DNA from: Gossypium raimondii
Taxonomy: Eukaryota; Streptophyta; Magnoliopsida; Malvales; Malvaceae
Direction of reading: 5' to 3'
DNA length: 64,000 nucleotides
NCBI RefSeq assembly: GCF_025698545.1
Contig: NC_068567.1
Span: 186,001-250,000, forward strand
The translations under genes and the position numbers were made by a program. Below, piece by piece: positions 10,411 to 23,610 of this stretch (its first letter is position 1; the number at the start of each line of letters is the position of its first letter). The notes under the pieces were generated by a model, which was given only the letters and a program-made list of their open reading frames with translations, made no database searches and was not told where the DNA came from.

Positions 10411-13400
10411 GTAAATTATATTAAAGGTCACTAAATTATTAATAAATTTATATTTTAGTTATTTAATTTTAAAATATTACAAAATAGCAATTAAATTATT
10501 CGAAAAATTTTATTTAAGTTATTGAGTTGTTAAATCCGATGTTGCATGGCTTTCTCTGTTCGCGCTATCTGCACCAATCGAAAGCATTTATTCCTCTTCT
10601 CTTCTTTGTTTAATTTTTTTTATGAAATAGTTTTAAATGTTATATATTTGTAAGCTAAAGTTTAAGTAGCTTTCTTCTTCGATCTCTAACATTAACTATC
10701 AGATCGACTTAGATCTAATATATATTCTTCTATTCATTGATGGATACTGAATCATTATAACAATCATCAAATTATTTACTGAAGCTCGCTAGCCAAACTT
10801 AAAAAAAAAAAAAACTTAACAACACAATAACTTAAAAGAAAACTTTCGAATAAATTAGTAATCATTTTGTAATTTGTTGAAATGGAGTGATTAAAACATA
10901 AATTTACTAATGATTTAGTGACATGAGGTGTAGTTGTAACACCCCTTACCCATATTCGGCACCGGAATAGGGTACGAGGCATTACCAGAACACATACACT
11001 TGTAAACGTATTGAACCGAGTTATAAAATTCCATTAATTATTAAAACTTTCAAATTATTAACATGCTTTTATAATTCTTCACAATATAAATAATGCAATA
11101 TTTCCTACCAACCACAATCAAGCTTCCGATAATCATCTCACTGCATCTAATAATTGTACATGTTACCAATAATAATTCAATTTCAATAATAAAACACATA
11201 TCTATATAATATTCATCATTAAATAGAATTCACTTTAATTAAAATTATATAGAATATAGTTCATACGAACTCACCAGGCTAAATTGCAGAAATACCAAAA
11301 TTTAGGGACATTTTGGTAATTTTCTATTTTTCAAAGTTCCACCCAATCTTGATCTAAATTAATATTTCATTCAATTTACTAATTTAAATAATAAAACAAT
11401 TCATTTCATGCAATTTGGTCACTTGTTGACATTTTACAAATTTACCCTTAAAGTTTCACATTTGTTCAATTTAGTCCCTGAACCTAAAACATGTAAATTG
11501 GTCATTTTTAATGAAAACTCACACTAGTTGAATAATCATATATTTTCCTCCTCCTACTCTCCATTTCACATCCTTAATGTATATAACATGCTTATAGGTA
11601 ACATTATCTATAATTTCACCATTTACTTATATATTTATTCAAAGCTGTCCACTTGAGTCATAGTCACTAAATTATTTATATATTGAGATACAGAACTCCA
11701 AATTAATATCCGTTAATTTTCTCTGAAACTAGACTCACATATCTTCTTACCATAAAATTTTTAGAATTTTTGGTTTAGTGAATAAGTACAGTTTATTCTT
11801 TAAAGTCATCCCTATTCTGCTGTCTGACAGTTCCGACCCTTCTTCACTAAAAATTAATTATCTCCTCGTACAGAATTCGAATTATGTTACCGTTTGTTTC
11901 TATTGAAAATAGACCCATTAAGGATTTAAAAATATAAATTTAATCCTCTAATTATTTTTCTCTAATTTTGATGATTTTCCAAAGTCAGTACAGGGGAACC
12001 CGAAATCATTCTGACCTTATCTCACAAAACCTATTATATCTCATAATTTACAGTTCCATTGCTTACACCGTTTCTTCTATGAGAAACTAGACTCAATAAT
12101 ATTTAATTTCATATCTTTTTCATCCTCTAATTCCATTTATACGATTTTTGATAGATTTTCAAATTCAGACTACTGCTGTTGTCTCAAAACTGTTTTAGTG
12201 TAAAATGTTGATAACTAAATTTATAACACTTTCCTTTCCTTTCTCTTCAATATTTTCCATCACTTTCTCTTATTTCCTTCACTAACATAACAAGAATATA
12301 GAACCTTATATAATGAAACTCTACCTTAACATTAATTTCCTACTTTTCAATAATATCAAACTCAAAAGTATATAAAAATCCTGATGTTCTTACCTTATGC
12401 CATTGATTTCAATCTTTAACTTGATTTTCTCCCTCCTTCAGCTTCTATTTCTTGAATCTAACTTGATATTCTAGCTCCCCATAGTCTCCTTGTTATATTT
12501 CTCTCTTGATGAATATGGAAATTCTTTTGATTTCTAAGTAAAAATGGTAAAATTTTGGTAAAAGGACCAAATTGTAAAGAAAAGAAAGTTTCTCTCTTTC
12601 TTTTCTCTTCATACGTTAGTTGCATGGGGAAGAAGATGATGATTCTTCATCTTTTCTTCCATATATATACACTAAATAAAATAATAATAAAATAATAAAA
12701 TATCATTTAAAATCAAATTAAAATATTAATAAACTAATATTTATTTATTTAATCTAAAATATCTCCAACATCATCATTATTTTCTATATTTCTCTTTCTT
12801 CTTATTGACCATTTTGCCCTTTAGATCTTTTAAAATTTCATCCTTGAGTCATCACTTAAATTGGTAAAATTATAATTTAGTCCCTCATAATTCTTCATCT
12901 ATTCAATTTGGTCTCAATTCTTCCATCTTCCTTAGTTTCTAGATTATTCCAACCTTAAAATATTTACACTATTGGTCCTTCAACTTTTCATATTTACACT
13001 TTAACCCTCAAATTTTGAGTATTTACTCTTGGGTAACAAAACTTTTCTCACTTTTGCAATTTAATCCTTTCTTGAATTAATATGGCATAATATACTTTCC
13101 AATGTTGACATAACTCAATTACCCTTTTTATCATTTTATTTCCTTATTTCACCATATCAGGGATATTATCTTACTTTCTTACTGTAGTAATTTTCGGGAT
13201 ATTACAATTTCATAGCTAATTAAACCTTCTAGCTTCTAGAATTCAAATTCTACATTTTATACAAATAGGTCCTTTCCTTAATTAATCACTAAATCGATAA
13301 AATTTTCATATCAGTATTTTCATGCAACCTTCCTATCATAATGCAACCCATGTCATAATTTTAAAATAAATTTTTCCTTGTCGGATTTGTGGTCCCGAAA

Positions 13401-13449
13401 TCACTGTTCCATCTAGACCCAAAATCGGGCTATTACAGTAGTTTACCAA
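10411..13449. mobile_element. MITE family B, split by solo LTR 1
   Basis: Left arm from about 10411: GTAAATTATATTAAAGGTCACTAAATTATTAATAA (positions 10421-10445 hold the core). The right arm before the LTR is TTTACTAATGATTTAGTGAC, then ATGAGGTGTAGT. It resumes after the LTR as GTAGTTTACC. Removing the LTR and one copy of its 5-bp duplication leaves an arm ending GGTGTAGTTTACC, complementary to the left start. Related copies lie at 6985-7440, 24640-25100, 53285-53700 and 59800-60070. Confidence 0.7.
10935..13437 (-). mobile_element. Solo LTR 1 of a gypsy-type retrotransposon (2503 bp)
   Basis: Begins TGTAACACCCCTTACCC and ends CGGGCTATTACA, so it has the TG...CA ends of an LTR. It is flanked by the perfect 5-bp target duplication GTAGT at 10930-10934 and 13438-13442. 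There is no internal domain, gag-pol frame or second LTR, so it is a solo LTR left by recombination. Its reverse complement would start TGTAATAGCCCGATTTTGGG, continue through CGGGACCACAAATCCG, and end AAGGGGTGTTACA. That is similar in layout to solo LTR 2, so I infer the minus strand. Tekay/Del-type chromovirus LTRs in large plant genomes have this length and these ends; the assignment is from memory. Confidence 0.88.
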
Positions 13450-13867
13450 AAATTGACATTGCCAACGAGACCTCGACATTGTTGGTTGAGGTAGAGATCT
13501 TGAGCTTTTGAACACCCATGCTCGAGGTTCACCATTCGTAATTGTAAAATATAAGTATTCAATCTTGACATATGTATATACTATACATGAATTTTATCCG
13601 ATTCTTTTCTATTATTTATTTACTGTGCTTTTGTGCATATTTTATTTTATATCGTAGCTAGATAAATATATATTTATATTTGTGACAAATATTTATATTT
13701 TTATTATACATGTGAGTGTAGTTTTATTTATAATAATAAACCTTTAAAAAATTAAGATTTAAATAGTTGCAAATACGAAAGAATAAGAGATTAGGCACAC
13801 AAGAAACTGGGATTTCCAGATTACAAACGAAGAAAAACAAAATCCTATTTAATTTTGGGTAAATTCT
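13450..13867. other. AT-rich intergenic stretch
   Basis: Holds CATTGCCAACGAGACCTCGACATTGTTGG, a degenerate inverted pair around CTCGAGG, then long A/T runs. No gene or clear element. Confidence 0.3.
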
Positions 13868-14536
13868 TAAAATAGTCACTTTTGTTTACCTCGAGTTATA
13901 TTTTAGTAACTTATATTTGAAATGTTACGTTTTAGTCACTTATGTTATCACGTTTAACATTTTAGTCACTAAGCCATTAACAAAGTTAACTTATACAAAA
14001 ATTTTAGGTTAATTTATACAATCAATCCCCATATTTTTTCGTTTTGAGCAATTTAATTTTTTTCTTTTATGTTCTTTTAAATTTCATTTTTTTCTTTATT
14101 TTCATTATCTCCGCTTCTTCCTTTGTTTTCCTCCATTCTTCATTTTTTTTCCATGTGTTATTTACTTTTTGAACAATTTAACTTTTTCGAGTGAGACGAT
14201 CTTGTGAACTAGTTTTAAAATGGAAAATATATAAAACTACGTTAAAAAAATGAAGAATGGATGAAAACAAAGGAGAAGCGAAAAAGAATGAAAAAAAGAA
14301 AAAAGTTAAAAGAACATAAAATAAAATTTTAAATTACTCAAAATGAAAAAATAAAGAGACCAATTGTAGAATTTAACTTAAAATTTTTGTTCGAAAATAT
14401 GATTTAACGTGTCACGTCAACTTACCATTACACATTAACGTCAATTAATGGCTCAGTGACTAAAACGTTACAACACGATAACATAAGTAACTAAAACGTA
14501 ACTTAAAGCAAACAAAAGTGACTATTTTGATAGTTA
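13868..14536. repeat. Foldback element, about 670 bp
   Basis: The left arm AAAATAGTCACTTTTGTTTA is mirrored at the right by AACAAAAGTGACTATTTT. The pairing continues inward: TTTTAGTCACTTATGTTATC with GATAACATAAGTAACTAAAA, then ACTAAGCCATTAA with TTAATGGCTCAGTGA. Further in, TTTGAGCAATTTAA pairs with TTAAATTACTCAAAA, and CCTCCATTCTTCATTTTTT with AAAATGAAGAATGGATG. Complementarity therefore runs nearly to the centre, near 14195. No coding frame is present. Confidence 0.75.
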
Positions 14537-15403
14537 TATTATGTGCCGCGTACCTCTAATATGTATTATATTAAATATTTATCTAATGTTCAAATATTTA
14601 TCCCAATTTTCAAAATTTTGTATGTAATAATTTTAGTAATTTCTATTAACCTTTAAAATAAAATTTGAGTTCCTTTATAGATTAAGATTAAGTATATCTT
14701 TTCTTATGTATAATACTGTAATATATATATACACAAAATTAAAAAAATTGAACTTATAATTATAATATTACTAAATTTACATTTACAAATATTATAATAT
14801 TAAAAAACAAATAAACTAGAAGTTTTAGTAATTATACTTTTAAAAATGATTATAATTTATTAGAAGTTGTTACTTGAATCGAACTCTAAGTATAAAATAT
14901 AGGGAAAAAGTTACGATAATTATAATTATAATTATACCATTATTAGTTAAAAAAATTTGACATAAACAAAAGTTGATTTTTTTTTTTAAATGTGCTAATT
15001 TTCTTGATGTATGATTGAGTTATTATTTGGATCAAATTTGAATCTTAAAGTTATTATTGTTGGGAGAGCTTTACTTGAACACCATACTCGGTTGAATAGG
15101 ACTGGACTCAAACCGTAAAATGAATGATGGCCTTTGTGGTTTTATACCAAAAAAATTTTATTATATGAAATTTTTTTATTATAATATTTGAATTGATAAG
15201 TTAATATATTTTAATTATACCCAATATTTTAAATAAGAAATATTATTTTACATTAATTATTGCAGATAAAACACAATATTTTAAAAATAATTAAATATTA
15301 AACACGTAAAACCGTATGGTGAAATTAGAAGCTAATTATTTTAAAATAAAAGGTGGTTGTAATTTTTAAAATTCAATAATATGCATGACTTTATATTCTA
15401 AAA
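14537..15403. other. Very AT-rich intergenic DNA
   Basis: Long A/T tracts with short ATAATTATAATTATAATTATA runs near 14917-14935. I see no gene and no clear element ends. Confidence 0.35.
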
Positions 15404-15920
15404 ATGCATAATGATTAATTTAGCCCTCAATGTTTATATATTTTTCAATTTGACCATTATTCTTTTTTAAACTAAATTTGAACATTAATATTTTAAAAGA
15501 GTCAAATCGCTTTTTCACGAAAATGTTGACTAAAACATTATTTTTAACAATTTTAGCATGGCAATCCACACGGCAATTACATGTACTTCATCTTGACATG
15601 ATATTATTTGTCTTATATGTCATATTAATAAATAATTTAAAATTTAAAAATAAATTCAAAATTTTTAAAAATTTATATTAAATTCATAATTTTTTTAAAA
15701 AATCATGAAATATACATGGACGATCGTATGCGGTCTACCATGTTTAAAAATTAATGTTTTAGTCAATATTTTCATTATAAAAACAACATTTGGATTCTTT
15801 TTAAAGTTTGATAGTCAAATTCGATTCCTTTTAAAAGGTTGAAGGCCAAATTTAGCTAAAAAATAAGGGTCATATTAACACAATATATAAATGTTACGGG
15901 CTTGATTTATCATTATGCCA
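15404..15920. mobile_element. TIR element, family D, about 517 bp
   Basis: Left arm TGCATAATGATTAATTTAGCCC is mirrored by GGGCTTGATTTATCATTATGCC at the right. A second inner pair is GTTGACTAAAACATTA (left) and TTAATGTTTTAGTCAATAT (right). The arms are about 80 bp. Related sequence lies at 54050-54480, 57690-57830 and 60240-60660. The short open frame inside is not a gene. Confidence 0.6.
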
Positions 15921-17215
15921 AAAATCATAAACTTGTAAATATTTTGTAAAACACGAAAGAATTACTTGATATGTGAAATGAATACCCAAAACATGAATGT
16001 TTTTAAGAAGTTAAGTAATTAGTAATATTTGAAAGAATTACACTTAGATATTAAGTAAATTCTAATACATGAAAGAATTACTCAAAATATGAAAAGCTTC
16101 TAAAGTTTAAATAATTAACAATACATGAAATGACCGAGGATCTTCACTCAGTGAATGGTTTCATTTTATAACCAATCAAATCACCTATTGGCTAAAACCC
16201 AATCCACCATTACACCTAGAAGTAATTGCAACCCCAATAGCTTGTCTCAACTTGTTACAATCACTTACCCAAAACCTCACATACAAAGGTTTCACCTCTT
16301 AAAAAAAAGCTTACTAGTTGAGCGTGGAATTACAAGGGAAAATATCAAAAAAAAAAAAAAATCAAGCAATTTAACATGGCAATCTCTCTCAAAAGATGTA
16401 TATTTGATCGCACTCGGCGTGGCTGGGAATCAACTCGGCGTACCTGTGATTTATGCTTATTGTGTGTGATTATTGTGTCTTTTTTTTTTTCTGGTTTAAA
16501 TCTAAGTACAAGTAACTAAATCATAGATGGTTGGTTAATGTAAATGTTGGGTAGTTGATTTTTGGGGTTAAAGACTAAATTACAAAATCTAGACTAAATC
16601 AAATAGACTTCAAAACTTAGGATTGACGCTCCTAAGGGAAAATTAAGTAAGTAAGGCTGAAAGGAGGTCTTATCATATACCAATTTGATAGTCTCGGGTT
16701 AGCTTGGTGAGGTCGAGAGATAAACTAGACTAATTTGTCTAAATTGGTAAAATTGAGGCAGTGAAGTAAAATTAAGTCAATTTAGGAGTAATAACGATTT
16801 AAACCCCTAATTTAAAGGTTAACTAAATAATTAATGAATCTAATAGTTATCGTTCGGTGATGACTGAAAATTTAAAATTTAAAAAGTATAAGGGCTAAAA
16901 AGTGACCAAATTAAAATACAAAGACTAAATTCATAACTTTCCCAAAGTATAGGGACTAATAACAGAATTTAACCTTACAATAAATAATCTTTTAAATTTT
17001 TGTAAATAAATTATAATAAATAAATTAAAAGGCAAACATAAAAAAAAGGGGGGGATCTGTTAGTGTTATGGAATAGCTAATTGAAATACGGAACTGATTG
17101 TTGTTTGGTAGTAGGAGAAAAACAGAGCAAGCAAGATCCATGTTTTTGATCTGTCATATATACATTTTACCCCCCAAAAATTAGAAAAATAAATAAATAA
17201 ATTTAAAAGTACCAA
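15921..17215. other. Intergenic repeats upstream of the flippase gene
   Basis: Includes three degenerate GAAAGAATTAC repeats (15955-16140) and a 104-residue open frame at 16155-16469 that looks random. A fragment at 16850-16977 has AAAGTATAGGGACTAATAA, the tail shared with family I repeats (26690, 27470, 40440, 41390). A G-tract lies at 17048. No gene is supported. Confidence 0.4.
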
Positions 17216-18062
17216 TTAGCCAAGATTGATGCTAAGCCATCCATCCAATCTCTTTTCCGATTTCCTCGCATTTCGTGCACTTTCTAACAAAACTGAACTT
17301 TCACCATCGCTCTGCTTCGCTTCTCTCCTTCGATCCGAGATCTCTTCTTCTCTCAGGTTTTTAGATCTCTTTTCCCTTTTTTTTTTCTTTTTTTTTCCTG
17401 TTACTTTATCTGCCATTTCACTATGATTTCGTTTTCAGTGCATTGATTCGTGCTCAGCGCTTTTCCCGATACGATAATCTCTTTTTTTTTCTTTACTTCT
17501 TTTTAATTGTGAACTAGGGTTTTTAGGGGTGTATTGATAATTAAATGCTACAAGTATTATTATAGCTATAGCCATCATTTGGAGTTTTCAGGTTTTTCTT
17601 TTACTTTTTCTTTTTAATTTTTGTTTTGTCAGTGTGTGTTTCTAGTTTTGGCATTATATGGAATAGAGAAGGTCTGTGGAGCTGAGTTGAGTTGTTTTTA
17701 GCAGAGATCTGTCATTGTTTTCATTTAATTTTCCTTTTTTTGGTTGTAGGACACGGTTTGAATCTCCTGATCTTGGATTGGATCGACAATTTTTGCATAG
17801 GGCTTGTTACCTTCTTTGTCTTTCTCTTTATTTGTTCTTGATTTTTTGAGATGCGTTCTGTTTTATGCCTGAATTGAAGAAGAAACGAGATTGTAGTTGG
17901 CAAAGCGAACGAAATGGAGGTTTTGGGATGTAATTCTGTTACTTCTTGTTTGATTTTGTTGGCGACGGGAATATAAGAACAAAACAGAGGTAGTTGCCTC
18001 ATACTACTAGTACTAATAGCATTCTCCTACGGGTATGGTGTCATTTGAGAATTGTATTATTT
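17216..18062 (+). promoter_or_regulatory. Probable 5' leader and first intron of the flippase gene
   Basis: 17226-17400 is pyrimidine-rich (CTCTTCTTCTCTCAGG, then T-runs), like a dicot 5' leader. 17400-18060 is T-rich with several possible splice sites, for example TTATGATTTCAGG at 18062-18073. I cannot place the transcription start or the leader intron exactly. Confidence 0.4.
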
Positions 18063-18398
18063 ATGATTTCAGGGCAAACTTTACTGCCTTCATCTGATTC
18101 TTCCTCTGTGGTGGTGCATCACCAAGGCACTTCTGCTTGCTGCTTCTTGCCTTCCTTTAGCTGCCTCGGCTGCCACCGATTTTCTTTATTTAGAAGACCA
18201 ACAGGAAGAAGTTCTGGAAGAAACTGCTGTCTGTGTGGGGCCACACCACATTGTCCTTTGAGACCTCTTTCCTCTCTTGCGCGTTCCCTTTCTGTTGTTG
18301 CCTCAAAATAGTTGTATTCTGCTGACTGTCTTTCCCGTCAGCAGTTCTCATTGGAATGCCCCGCCAAGGATAGTGGAAATCAGGTATCCTGGGGTTCC
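18063..18398 (+). other. Upstream in-frame segment of the flippase gene, interrupted by TAG
   Basis: An ATG at 18063 opens an 82-codon frame (MISGQTLLPSSDSSS at its start) that ends at TAG 18309-18311. The same frame then stays open into the flippase body through SADCLSRQQFSLECPAK and the ATG at 18399. Dicot ALA1 relatives, as I remember them, begin with an MTSGQPLL-like sequence and have a CLSRQ-like segment before the body. If so, this is the ancestral N-terminal extension cut by one stop codon. It could also be an upstream ORF, an unrecognised intron, or an assembly error. Confidence 0.45.
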
Positions 18399-21300
18399 AT
18401 GGAGCTGCATAACAACGATCACACTTATACAAGCTTTGATATTTCCAGGAGTTCATCTCAGGCTCAAGAAAATTTGAGCAAATCACGGAGGATCCGCAAC
18501 AAAAGTGTGGATTTTGATGTTAATCTTCCGTATTCAGAAAATCCAAGGTTGATCTACATTAATGATCCAAGGAGAACTAATGACAAGTATGAGTTCACTG
18601 GGAATGAGATTCGGACTAGCAAGTATACGCTCATCACCTTCTTACCTAAGAATCTTTTCATTCAGTTTCATCGAGTGGCCTATTTGTATTTCCTGGCAAT
18701 TGCTGCTCTCAATCAACTTCCACCTCTGGCGGTCTTTGGGAGAACTGTCTCTCTTTTCCCACTCTTGTTTGTGCTTTGTGTCACGGCAATTAAAGATGGT
18801 TATGAGGATTGGCGAAGACATAGGTCAGATCGGAATGAGAACAATAGGGAAGCATTAGTTCTCCAGGTGGGGGAATTCCAAATGAAGAAATGGAAAAAGA
18901 TAAGAGCTGGAGAGGTTGTCAAGATCCATGCTGATGAGACGATTCCTTGTGACATGGTTTTGTTAGGGACGAGTGACCCTAGCGGACTTGCCTATATTCA
19001 GACTATGAATTTGGATGGTGAATCAAACCTGAAGACGAGATATGCTAGGCAGGAAACAGCTTCTTCAATATTTGAAGGTTGTAATGTATCGGGGTTGATC
19101 AGATGTGAGCAACCTAATAGGAATATTTATGAGTTCACAGCCAATATGGAGTTCAATGGACATAAATTCCCTCTCAGCCAATCAAATATTGTTTTGCGTG
19201 GTTGTCAGCTGAAGAACACTGGTTGGATAATAGGTGTGGTGGTTTATGCTGGGCAGGAAACAAAAGCAATGCTAAACAGTGCAGTTTCCCCTTCAAAGCG
19301 AAGCAAATTGGAAGGCTACATGAACAGGGAAACATTCTGGTTGTCCATTTTCCTTCTTGTCATGTGTTCTGTTGTTGCTGTTGGTATGGGCCTTTGGCTC
19401 CATCGTCACAAGGACGAACTTGATACCTTGCCTTATTACAGAAAAACATACATAAGAGAAGGAAGGGAGAATGGTAAAACATACAGATATTATGGGATCC
19501 CTATGGAAACTTTTTTCTCCTTTTTAAGTTCCGTTATTGTCTTTCAGATAATGATACCAATCTCTCTTTATATTACGATGGAGTTAGTTCGCTTGGGACA
19601 GTCTTATTTCATGATTGAAGATAAGCACATGTACTGCAGCAACTCTGGCTCAAGGTTTCAGTGTCGATCGCTGAACATAAACGAGGACTTGGGTCAAATA
19701 CGATATGTGTTTTCTGACAAAACAGGGACACTCACTGAGAACAAAATGGAATTCCGAAAAGCAAGTGTCTATGGGAAAGATTATAGGAGCTCCAATCTTA
19801 CAGATGACTCAGTACAGGACAATAGCATCACAGGTATAACATAGTAATCCCTCTATCATTCAGTAATGACCTTACTATATGCCACAAATTATAATTTAGT
19901 GTTGGTTAGGACTTGTTAGCTTTTCTTTATGTCTTCTTTTTTATTTGTTGTTTTTGCGATTGTTGTGAATTTCAATACCTTAATATCCATATATTTGCAG
20001 GGCTGGTCTGCTATTCTTGGATTAATTTAAATTTATTTACTTATTCCCGAGTCCTGGATTATTGACTTAATAACTTGAGTGGACATATCAACAAAATGTT
20101 TCTTCCAACTTTTGGTTGAACTCATGATTTGATAGATTACTTAGCTTCCTTCTTGGTTGCTTTGCTTAATCTCTGCATCCTTCAGGTGGCAACCCTACTC
20201 GTAAATTTTATAAAATGCTAGATTAAGTTGGAAAGGTATGGCTTTGCCTTTGATTGGGTTGACATGCTTTTCTATGCTGTTGCATTGGTCACCTATTCAT
20301 GGATAATGGAGCTCTGTATCTATGAAAAATTCCGTTTTAATTCCTCATCCTCTTGGAATGCACGTGACATTGTTAAGAAGTGGTATTAATTCCAATCTTT
20401 TGTAAATCCTTGCAGATGCAGCAGTCCCAAGCAGATGGAAGCTTAAGTCTGAAATTTCTGTTGATTCTGAACTTATGGATTTGTTGCATAAAGACTTGGC
20501 TGGAGATGAAAGAATTGCTGCACATCTGTTTTTCCTCACCCTGGCTGCGTGCAATACTGTGATCCCAATTGTTTCCCAGGATGCTTCTTCTGGTCATGGA
20601 AGTAGTGACTCATGGGGAGAGGTTAAAGCTATTGATTATCAGGGTGAATCTCCTGATGAGCAAGCACTAGTTTCTGCAGCCTCTGCTTATTTGTACACTC
20701 TCCATGAGCGAACATCAGGTCATATTGTGATTGATATCAATGGCGATAAACTAAGGTATATAGTTTTTCTTCTGTCTCCATGCAGCCTATTAGGTCATTT
20801 TCTACTGATCCTGCCCTAGTAACTTTTCCAAGGCCATGTGTTGAGTGGTTCACATTTATTTTTGTCTATGCAATTTGTGATGTTAAAATAGAACTTTCAT
20901 GTTGCAGGTTGGATGTTTTGGGGTTGCACGAGTTTGATAGCGTGCGCAAGAGAATGTCAGTTGTTATTAGATTTCCAGACAACACGGTCAAGGTGTTAGT
21001 GAAAGGTGCTGATAGCACAATGTTTAGCATTTTAGCAGACACCGAGAAGGTTGATCAGATAAGACAAGCAACTCGAAGTCATTTGACTGAATACTCATCA
21101 GAAGGTCTTCGAACTCTAGTAGTTGCTGCAAGGGATCTTACAGATGCGGAACTTGAGCAGTGGCAATGCCGATATGAAGATGCGAGCACTTCTTTAATTG
21201 ACAGAGCTGCAAAACTACGTCAAACAGCAGCTTTAGTAGAATGCAACTTAAAATTACTTGGTGCTACTGCAATTGAGGATAAGCTACAAGACGGTGTACC

Positions 21301-23610
21301 AGAAGCCATTGAGTCTCTTCGGCAAGCAGGAATAAAAGTTTGGGTTCTGACTGGAGATAAACAGGAAACAGCAATTTCTATTGGACTGTCATGTAAACTT
21401 CTGACTGCTGATATGCAGCAAATAATCATAAATGGCAATTCAGAGGAAGAATGCAGAAATCTTTTGACTGATGCAATGACTAGACATGGAGTGCAACCAG
21501 CAAACAGAAAAAAACAAAACTCGAAAAGGAGAAAGAACTCTGAAAATGGTTATCTTGAGATACCAGATGATACAAAGTCATCCAATGTGCTACAGCGATG
21601 TTCTGGAAAGGAAGAACCAGATGTCTGTGCACCCCTGGCACTTATAATTGATGGAAACAGTTTGGTCTATATTTTGGAGAAGGATTTACAATCAGAGGTA
21701 AGACTAATTTTTATTTGCTAGATTGATTAAATGCTTATAGTATCTGTAGCATGTTGTTTTCGAGATGGTTCTATCTATGAATCAGTTTTTGGGCTTGCTT
21801 TTATTTGTGTATTTACTCTCATTGTTTCTTCATTCCTGAATATATCTATTCTTCTTTTTACACCTTTCAACAGCTTTTTGACATTGCAACTTCCTGTAAG
21901 GTAGTGCTCTGTTGTCGTGTTGCACCCTTGCAGAAAGCTGGAATTGTTGATCTTATCAAGAGCCACACTGATGACATGACACTAGCTATTGGTGATGGTG
22001 AGTCTTGTGTGTTATTTGCTGTGTTTAGATTTTGCTCTAGTGGTTCCATTAGTTTCTACAGTTTACATGTTTTAAGCTAGCAGTGATATTTCTCTGATAA
22101 TTACATTTTGACAGGGGCTAATGATGTTTCAATGATCCAAATGGCGGATGTTGGTGTCGGAATATGTGGTCAGGAAGGACGGCAAGCTGTGATGGCATCA
22201 GATTTTGCGATGGGCCAGTTCCGGTTTCTGAAAAGATTACTATTGGTTCATGGTCACTGGAATTATCAGCGTGTTGGTTACTTAGTACTTTACAACTTCT
22301 ATCGCAATGCTGTTTTTGTGTTGATGCTATTCTGGTATGTACCGTTTTTTGTTGTGAAATATGAGCTTTTTGAATTTCCTAGGTGCATTGCTCAAAAGAA
22401 AGGGGGAACATACTGGGCAATTTGCCCACATGTGTTCGTTATTCATTTTTAGCTGAATTAACTGGCCAAATTCGGTTTGTTGGTTAACCATAAAAAATTC
22501 AGTTTGGTTAACAGAAGAGATTTTAAGAAAATTTGATATTTTAATGTTATTTTGGTTGTCAGTTAGGATTAGTCCTGTTAAGTTTTTATACCTTCATTTT
22601 ATTTGTTTTGATCTTTTAGTATGTGTTAATTTAACATCTGATGGTGATTAATATCTTCATTGTATTGTGCTTCTAGATTTTGATTTGTTCTGATATTTTG
22701 GTTGGATATGCAGAATTATCCATTGAAAAAATGTTGAAGGTTAAGTTTGTTTCATTAACGAAAACCAACCAAATTAACCGAAATATTAAGCTGTTCTCTC
22801 TTTTCCTGCAATTTTGTAGTTAATGGATTTGGGTTTCATTTTACATTATTTTGTATGTTGTAGGTACATATTATGCACAGCATTTTCAACGACGTCTGCA
22901 TTAACAGACTGGAGTAGTGTATTTTATTCTGTCATATATACCTCTGTCCCTACTATTGTTATTGGCATTCTTGACAAGGATTTGAGTCATAAAACACTCC
23001 TAGAGTATCCTAAACTTTATGGCGTGGGGCATAGACATGAGGCGTATAATCTGCAACTCTTCTGGATCACAATGATTGACACACTATGGCAAAGCCTTGT
23101 TCTGTTCTATATACCTCTATTCACATATAAGGAGAGCACAATCGATATATGGAGCATGGGCAGTTTGTGGACTATAGCAGTTGTTATTCTTGTTAATATA
23201 CACTTGGCAATGGACATTCGGCGCTGGGTATTCATTACTCATGCTGCAGTCTGGGGATCAATAATTATCACATATGCCTGTATGGTAGTATTGGATTCTA
23301 TACCTGTCTTCCCAAATTACTGGTTAGTTTCACCTCAGAATATGTTTTCTTGATCTTTAGTTATAGACTTTTATTGGATTGATTTTATATTCTTCTTATA
23401 TTTGGCAGGACAATCTACCATCTGGTGAAGTCACCCACCTATTGGCTCACCATTTTGCTTATAATAATTGTGGCTTTACTTCCTCGTTTTCTTTTCAAAG
23501 TTATACATCAGATTTTTTGGCCTTCAGATATCCAAATAGCCAGAGAAGCCGAGATATTAAGAAAAGTGACTCCTAATTTGAGGTCAAAGCCAGATGAAGA
23601 TTCCAGTTAA
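18399..23610 (+). CDS. ALA1: P4-type phospholipid-transporting ATPase (flippase), ALA1-like (7 exons)
   Basis: Exons 18399-19833, 20416-20755, 20908-21697, 21874-21997, 22115-22334, 22864-23322 and 23409-23610 sum to 3570 bases, or 1189 residues. The N-terminal segment has [11 protein letters not shown] and [20 protein letters not shown]. The actuator motif DGES is at residues 206-209. The phosphorylated Asp440 lies in [10 protein letters not shown]. The nucleotide-binding KGADSTM starts at residue 624, followed by [14 protein letters not shown] and the hinge GDGANDV at about 895-901. Six hydrophobic helices follow from about residue 960 on, ending in [11 protein letters not shown]4-ATPases move aminophospholipids to the cytosolic leaflet, usually with an ALIS/CDC50 beta subunit. 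Similarity to Arabidopsis ALA1 is close along the body. The start is uncertain: see the segment upstream. Confidence 0.93.

Noticed and set aside
10776-10982. 68-codon frame on the minus strand over the LTR 1 edge
   Set aside because: It spans the junction between the MITE and the solo LTR, so it is accidental.
16155-16469. 104-codon open frame
   Set aside because: No family signal, a poly-Lys run encoded by an A-tract, in repeat-rich intergenic DNA.
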